Virus record (IMG/VR): IMGVR_UViG_3300042446_001440
Location: 1-64,000 of that record
Strand: one strand, 5' to 3'
DNA: 64,000 bases
Source of the DNA: a virus
A model generated the notes under the pieces. The model searched no databases. It was not told the DNA's origin and saw only the letters and a program-made list of their open reading frames with translations. Positions 62,357-64,000 of the stretch are shown here, piece by piece. Made by a program: the position numbers and the translations under genes. The number at the start of each line of letters is the position of its first letter. Within the stretch, counting starts at the first letter, position 1.

Positions 62357-62566
62357 ATGGCACAATTTTTCCAAGTAAAAGTTCAATTTAGAACAGAAGA
62401 CGAAAGAGGTAAAGTAAAAAAAGAAAACGTAGCGTATTTAGTAGATGCAATGTCAGTAACAGAAGCAGAAGCTAGAACAGTACAATATTTAACCGAGCAT
62501 GGTGAAGAGGCATTTGAAGTAAAAGCAGCATCTGAATCTAAAATCGCTCAGGTAGTAACAGCTTAA
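62357..62566 (+). CDS. DUF4494-like small protein
   Basis: 69 residues. AQFFQVKVQF at the start, a KKENVAYLVDAMSVTEAEAR centre and a closing AFEVKAASESKIAQV resemble the DUF4494 family known mainly from Bacteroidota and their phages. The function is unknown. It is one of the sequence clues to the host. It sits directly before the tRNA cluster. Confidence 0.7.
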   Translation: MAQFFQVKVQFRTEDERGKVKKENVAYLVDAMSVTEAEARTVQYLTEHGEEAFEVKAASESKIAQVVTA

Positions 62567-62576
62567 ACTTAATAAT

Positions 62577-62678
62577 AGTCAGGTGGCGGAATGGTTGTAG
62601 ACGCTAGTTGAATGTATTGATTACTTCTGACGCATTCGATGAACAAATAATTGCTAGGTTCAAATCCTGCCCTGACTA
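62577..62678 (+). tRNA. Atypical class II tRNA-like gene (anticodon unclear)
   Basis: Acceptor AGTCAGG/CCTGACT is perfect. The D-arm GCG...CGC with GGAATGGTTGTAGA is Leu/Ser-like, and the T-loop is TTCAAAT. The central 49 nt do not fold into a normal anticodon arm: the best 7-nt loop (AATGTAT) lacks U33, and a 7-bp alternative helix, TTGAATG/CATTCGA, encloses 18 nt. It may be decayed or have an insertion. Confidence 0.5.
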
Positions 62679-62683
62679 CAAAA

Positions 62684-62800
62684 TCGTTCGAACGTGGAAC
62701 GACGAAGACGGCCGTGGCATACCGTAAGATCTGCTCGCTTAGTGGCTCCGTATCGTAGGACGGCACAGTTAGCAACTCTGGTGGTATTCTAAAAGTTGCA
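62684..62800 (+). ncRNA. Structured RNA candidate between tRNAs
   Basis: This stretch has no gene. It has TCGTTC/GAACGA (62684-62689 with 62697-62702), GCCGT/ACGGC (62711-62715 with 62760-62764) and GCAACT/AGTTGC (62772-62777 with 62794-62799). The helices follow one another like a processed RNA. No known RNA family is recognised. Confidence 0.35.
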
Positions 62801-62803
62801 AAC

Positions 62804-62876
62804 TCCAGAATAGCTCAGTTGGTAGAGCAGCTGATTTGTAATCAGCAGGTCGCAAGTTCGACTCTTGTTTCTGGAT
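62804..62876 (+). tRNA. tRNA-Thr (anticodon TGT)
   Basis: A canonical cloverleaf: acceptor TCCAGAA/TTCTGGA, D-stem GCTC/GAGC, anticodon stem GCTGA/TCAGC with loop TTTGTAA, T-loop TTCGACT. It reads ACA (and perhaps other ACN). No CCA is encoded. Confidence 0.95.
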
Positions 62877-62877
62877 C

Positions 62878-62978
62878 AAGGATGAGAGAATACAAAGTAG
62901 CAGCACCCGTCATCATGTGTAACTCGTGGTGCCAACTACCAGTAACTTTGTTTGGTTGGCCAACCGAACCTCATCTTT
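62878..62978 (+). ncRNA. Cloverleaf-like structured RNA candidate
   Basis: A 9-bp closing stem (AAGGATGAG 62878-62886 with CTCATCTTT 62970-62978, one wobble) encloses GTAG/CTAC with GCACC/GGTGC (62897-62939) and a T-arm-like hairpin GTTTGG/CCGAAC (62950-62969, loop TTGGCCAA) directly abutting the closing stem. The topology is tRNA-like but it has no anticodon arm. The 5' end touches the tRNA-Thr 3' end. Confidence 0.45.
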
Positions 62979-62981
62979 ATT

Positions 62982-63068
62982 GGAAGAGTAGCCAAGCGGT
63001 TGACGGCACCTGACTTGAAATCAGACATACGGGAAACTGTATCGTGGGTTCGAATCCTACCTCTTCCG
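62982..63068 (+). tRNA. tRNA-Ser (anticodon TGA)
   Basis: Acceptor GGAAGAG/CTCTTCC, D-arm GCC/GGC, anticodon loop CTTGAAA, a long variable arm (ACGGGAAACTGTATCGT region) and T-loop TTCGAAT. It reads UCA. One mismatch lies at the base of the anticodon stem. Confidence 0.93.
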
Positions 63069-63073
63069 CAGCT

Positions 63074-63144
63074 TGGGTTATGGTGTAATGGCAACACTAC
63101 AGATTTTGATTCTGTCGTTTTAGGTTCGAGTCCTGGTAACCCAA
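63074..63144 (+). tRNA. tRNA-Gln (anticodon TTG)
   Basis: Acceptor TGGGTTA/TAACCCA is perfect, D-stem GTG/CAC, anticodon stem ACAGA/TCTGT with loop TTTTGAT, T-loop TTCGAGT. It reads CAA. It starts 5 nt after tRNA-Ser. Confidence 0.93.
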
Positions 63145-63146
63145 CA

Positions 63147-63280
63147 AAAAGAACTAGCAAACAAATGACACGCACGGCAGCCTGGAATGTGTGCACACTG
63201 AACAGGCAATGCGAACGAAGAGGATGGGATACCTCACTGTGCGTAGGTTAGATTCAACGCCCGTCGCTAGTTCTTTTTTT
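63147..63280 (+). ncRNA. Structured RNA candidate with its own terminator-like end
   Basis: A 12-bp closing stem (GAACTAGC 63151-63158 with GCTAGTTC 63266-63273, extended by AAAA/TTTT) runs into a T-run. Inside, ACGCAC (63170-63175) pairs GTGCGT (63239-63244), enclosing two hairpins, GCCTG/CAGGC and GAGG/CCTC. It is a multi-branched fold and not a known tRNA. It may double as the terminator of the tRNA transcript. Confidence 0.55.
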
Positions 63281-63284
63281 ACAT

Positions 63285-63444
63285 TGTAGGATGGTGAAAT
63301 GCTCTAGAGCTTGGAATACACAGCGCCCCGTCTAGGCGCCGCGGATCACGAAATAGATAAATGATAATGGGTTGACCACACGCTTGCAAGCACAAATGTC
63401 ATTTATTGAATCGCCGTATGGAGGTTCAAATCCTTCTCCTACAG
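63285..63444 (+). tRNA. Atypical tRNA-like gene with very long variable region
   Basis: Acceptor TGTAGGA/TCCTACA and T-arm GGAGG-TTCAAAT-CCTTC are intact. The D-loop holds GCTCTAGAGC, an extra small hairpin. The anticodon-like arm GCGCC/GGCGC has loop CCGTCTA without U33. About 80 nt between it and the T-arm form an ATAAATGA/TCATTTAT helix (63357-63364 with 63399-63406). It is 160 nt in all and too short for a group I intron. Confidence 0.5.
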
Positions 63445-63445
63445 C

Positions 63446-63590
63446 TAAAGAGGATAAAATGTGTAGTAACCTCAAGGAAGCTAGCTCCTACTACACTCTT
63501 TAAGTGTTACCCAAAGGGTAAACGCACTGGTATGAGACTTGTTCTCTCAAACTCGATACCTAAAGTTGAGCTGTCAATTGAAAGATTGAC
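63446..63590 (+). ncRNA. Chain of hairpins between tRNA-like genes
   Basis: Four successive helices: TAAAGA/TCTTTA plus GTGTAGTA/TACTACAC (63446-63502); AGTG/CACT with TTACCC/GGGTAA (63503-63528); GGTAT/ATACC with GAGA/TCTC (63529-63560); GTCAAT/ATTGAC (63573-63590). No gene is visible. The density of perfect helices is far above chance for AT-rich DNA. Confidence 0.45.
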
Positions 63591-63595
63591 TTAAT

Positions 63596-63681
63596 GCCCC
63601 GGTGGTGGAACTGGTAGACACGCAGGACTTAAAATCCTGTTCGCTGTAAGGCGAGTGACGGTTCGATTCCGTTCTAGGGCA
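63596..63681 (+). tRNA. tRNA-Leu (anticodon TAA)
   Basis: Acceptor GCCCCGG with CTAGGGC (one C-A mismatch), D-arm with GGTAGACAC, anticodon stem CAGGA/TCCTG with loop CTTAAAA, a class II variable arm and T-loop TTCGATT. It reads UUA, the dominant Leu codon in this AT-rich genome. Confidence 0.93.
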
Positions 63682-63694
63682 CATAATTATAATC

Positions 63695-64000
63695 ATGGCA
63701 TGTCATTGTTTACATCTGAAAAACGCAAGCGAATTCTACACGTTACTTAAACAACGTGACCCCGATTTAATCAAGAAAATGGTTAAATGTGTAATGAGCG
63801 CATATAAGCGAAATAAAGCAGATATTGATATATTTGATATCACATTCAAAGACATGAGCGAATTGACATTTAATATTGAAAGATCACAGTACAGCGAATT
63901 ACTCAGCAATTGTCTTAAAGACATGATTGAAATAGAAGAGTACGAATTATGTGCTGAGATTAAGAAAATAATAGATAAAAAATCAAAACACGGGGATGGC
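63695..64000 (+). CDS. Hypothetical protein, truncated by the window end
   Basis: At least 102 residues from ATG 63695, open to the end of the window. The start MACHCLHLKNASEFY has two Cys and two His that could bind metal. Near the end, EEYELCAEIKKIIDKK resembles the UVR-like motif at the end of the protein at 60477, so the two may be related. The function is unknown. Confidence 0.6.
   Translation, partial: MACHCLHLKNASEFYTLLKQRDPDLIKKMVKCVMSAYKRNKADIDIFDITFKDMSELTFNIERSQYSELLSNCLKDMIEIEEYELCAEIKKIIDKKSKHGDG

Noticed and set aside
63285-63444. A group I intron inside the atypical tRNA
   Set aside because: The insertion is about 80 nt, far below the size needed for the conserved catalytic core, and no P7-type pairing is visible.

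Overview
This window is part of the genome of a large, AT-rich, contractile-tailed phage of the T4 superfamily. The host is probably a member of the Bacteroidota. The tail sheath, tail tube, gp26-type baseplate protein, gp32-like SSB, UvsX, RNase H-type exonuclease, gp41 helicase, family B polymerase, clamp and clamp loader all have T4-type counterparts. Three things point to Bacteroidota: starts are preceded by A-rich leaders instead of Shine-Dalgarno sequences, the promoter-like motif resembles TAnnTTT, and one small protein looks like the DUF4494 family. Every gene I can support lies on the + strand.

Layout. 0-17.8 kb: virion genes (S74 tail fibre, sheath, tube, gp26-like protein with a likely recoded extension, tape-measure-like protein, baseplate proteins including one with an M15/VanY peptidase domain). 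17.8-28.3 kb: replication and nucleotide metabolism (a short family A polymerase-like protein, SSB, UvsX, exonuclease, helicase, thioredoxin, NrdB, NrdA), with two homing endonucleases beside nrdA. 28.3-37.5 kb: small genes and a 7-deazaguanine pathway (queD, a dpdA-like transglycosylase, queC, queE, folE), then a phosphoribosyltransferase and a dCTP deaminase/dUTPase-like protein. 37.5-39.6 kb: a second fibre and a Thr-repeat protein. 39.6-48.6 kb: family B polymerase, sliding clamp, GroES, GroEL, gp44- and gp62-like clamp loader and a PD-(D/E)XK nuclease. 48.6-59.6 kb: a glycan island of glycosyltransferases and FkbM-type methyltransferases. 59.6-62.6 kb: ClpP and small proteins. 62.6-63.7 kb: tRNAs interleaved with unexplained structured RNAs. 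63.7 kb to the end: a truncated gene.

How the genes fit together. The phage carries most of its own replisome and a ribonucleotide reductase with its thioredoxin. It can probably make preQ0 and insert it into its DNA, which would protect it from host nucleases. It brings a complete GroES/GroEL pair and a large sugar and methyl-transfer set that may decorate virion or host surface. A repeated motif, TATATTTAT, sits about 15-45 nt upstream of starts, most densely in the virion block, and looks like a late promoter. The four clear tRNAs (Thr-TGT, Ser-TGA, Gln-TTG, Leu-TAA) all read A-ending codons, which suits the AT-rich coding.

The least explained observations are the likely programmed +1/-2 frameshift at a T7 run in the gp26-like gene, the second (family A) polymerase, a QueC without its zinc cysteines, and the structured RNAs between the tRNAs.
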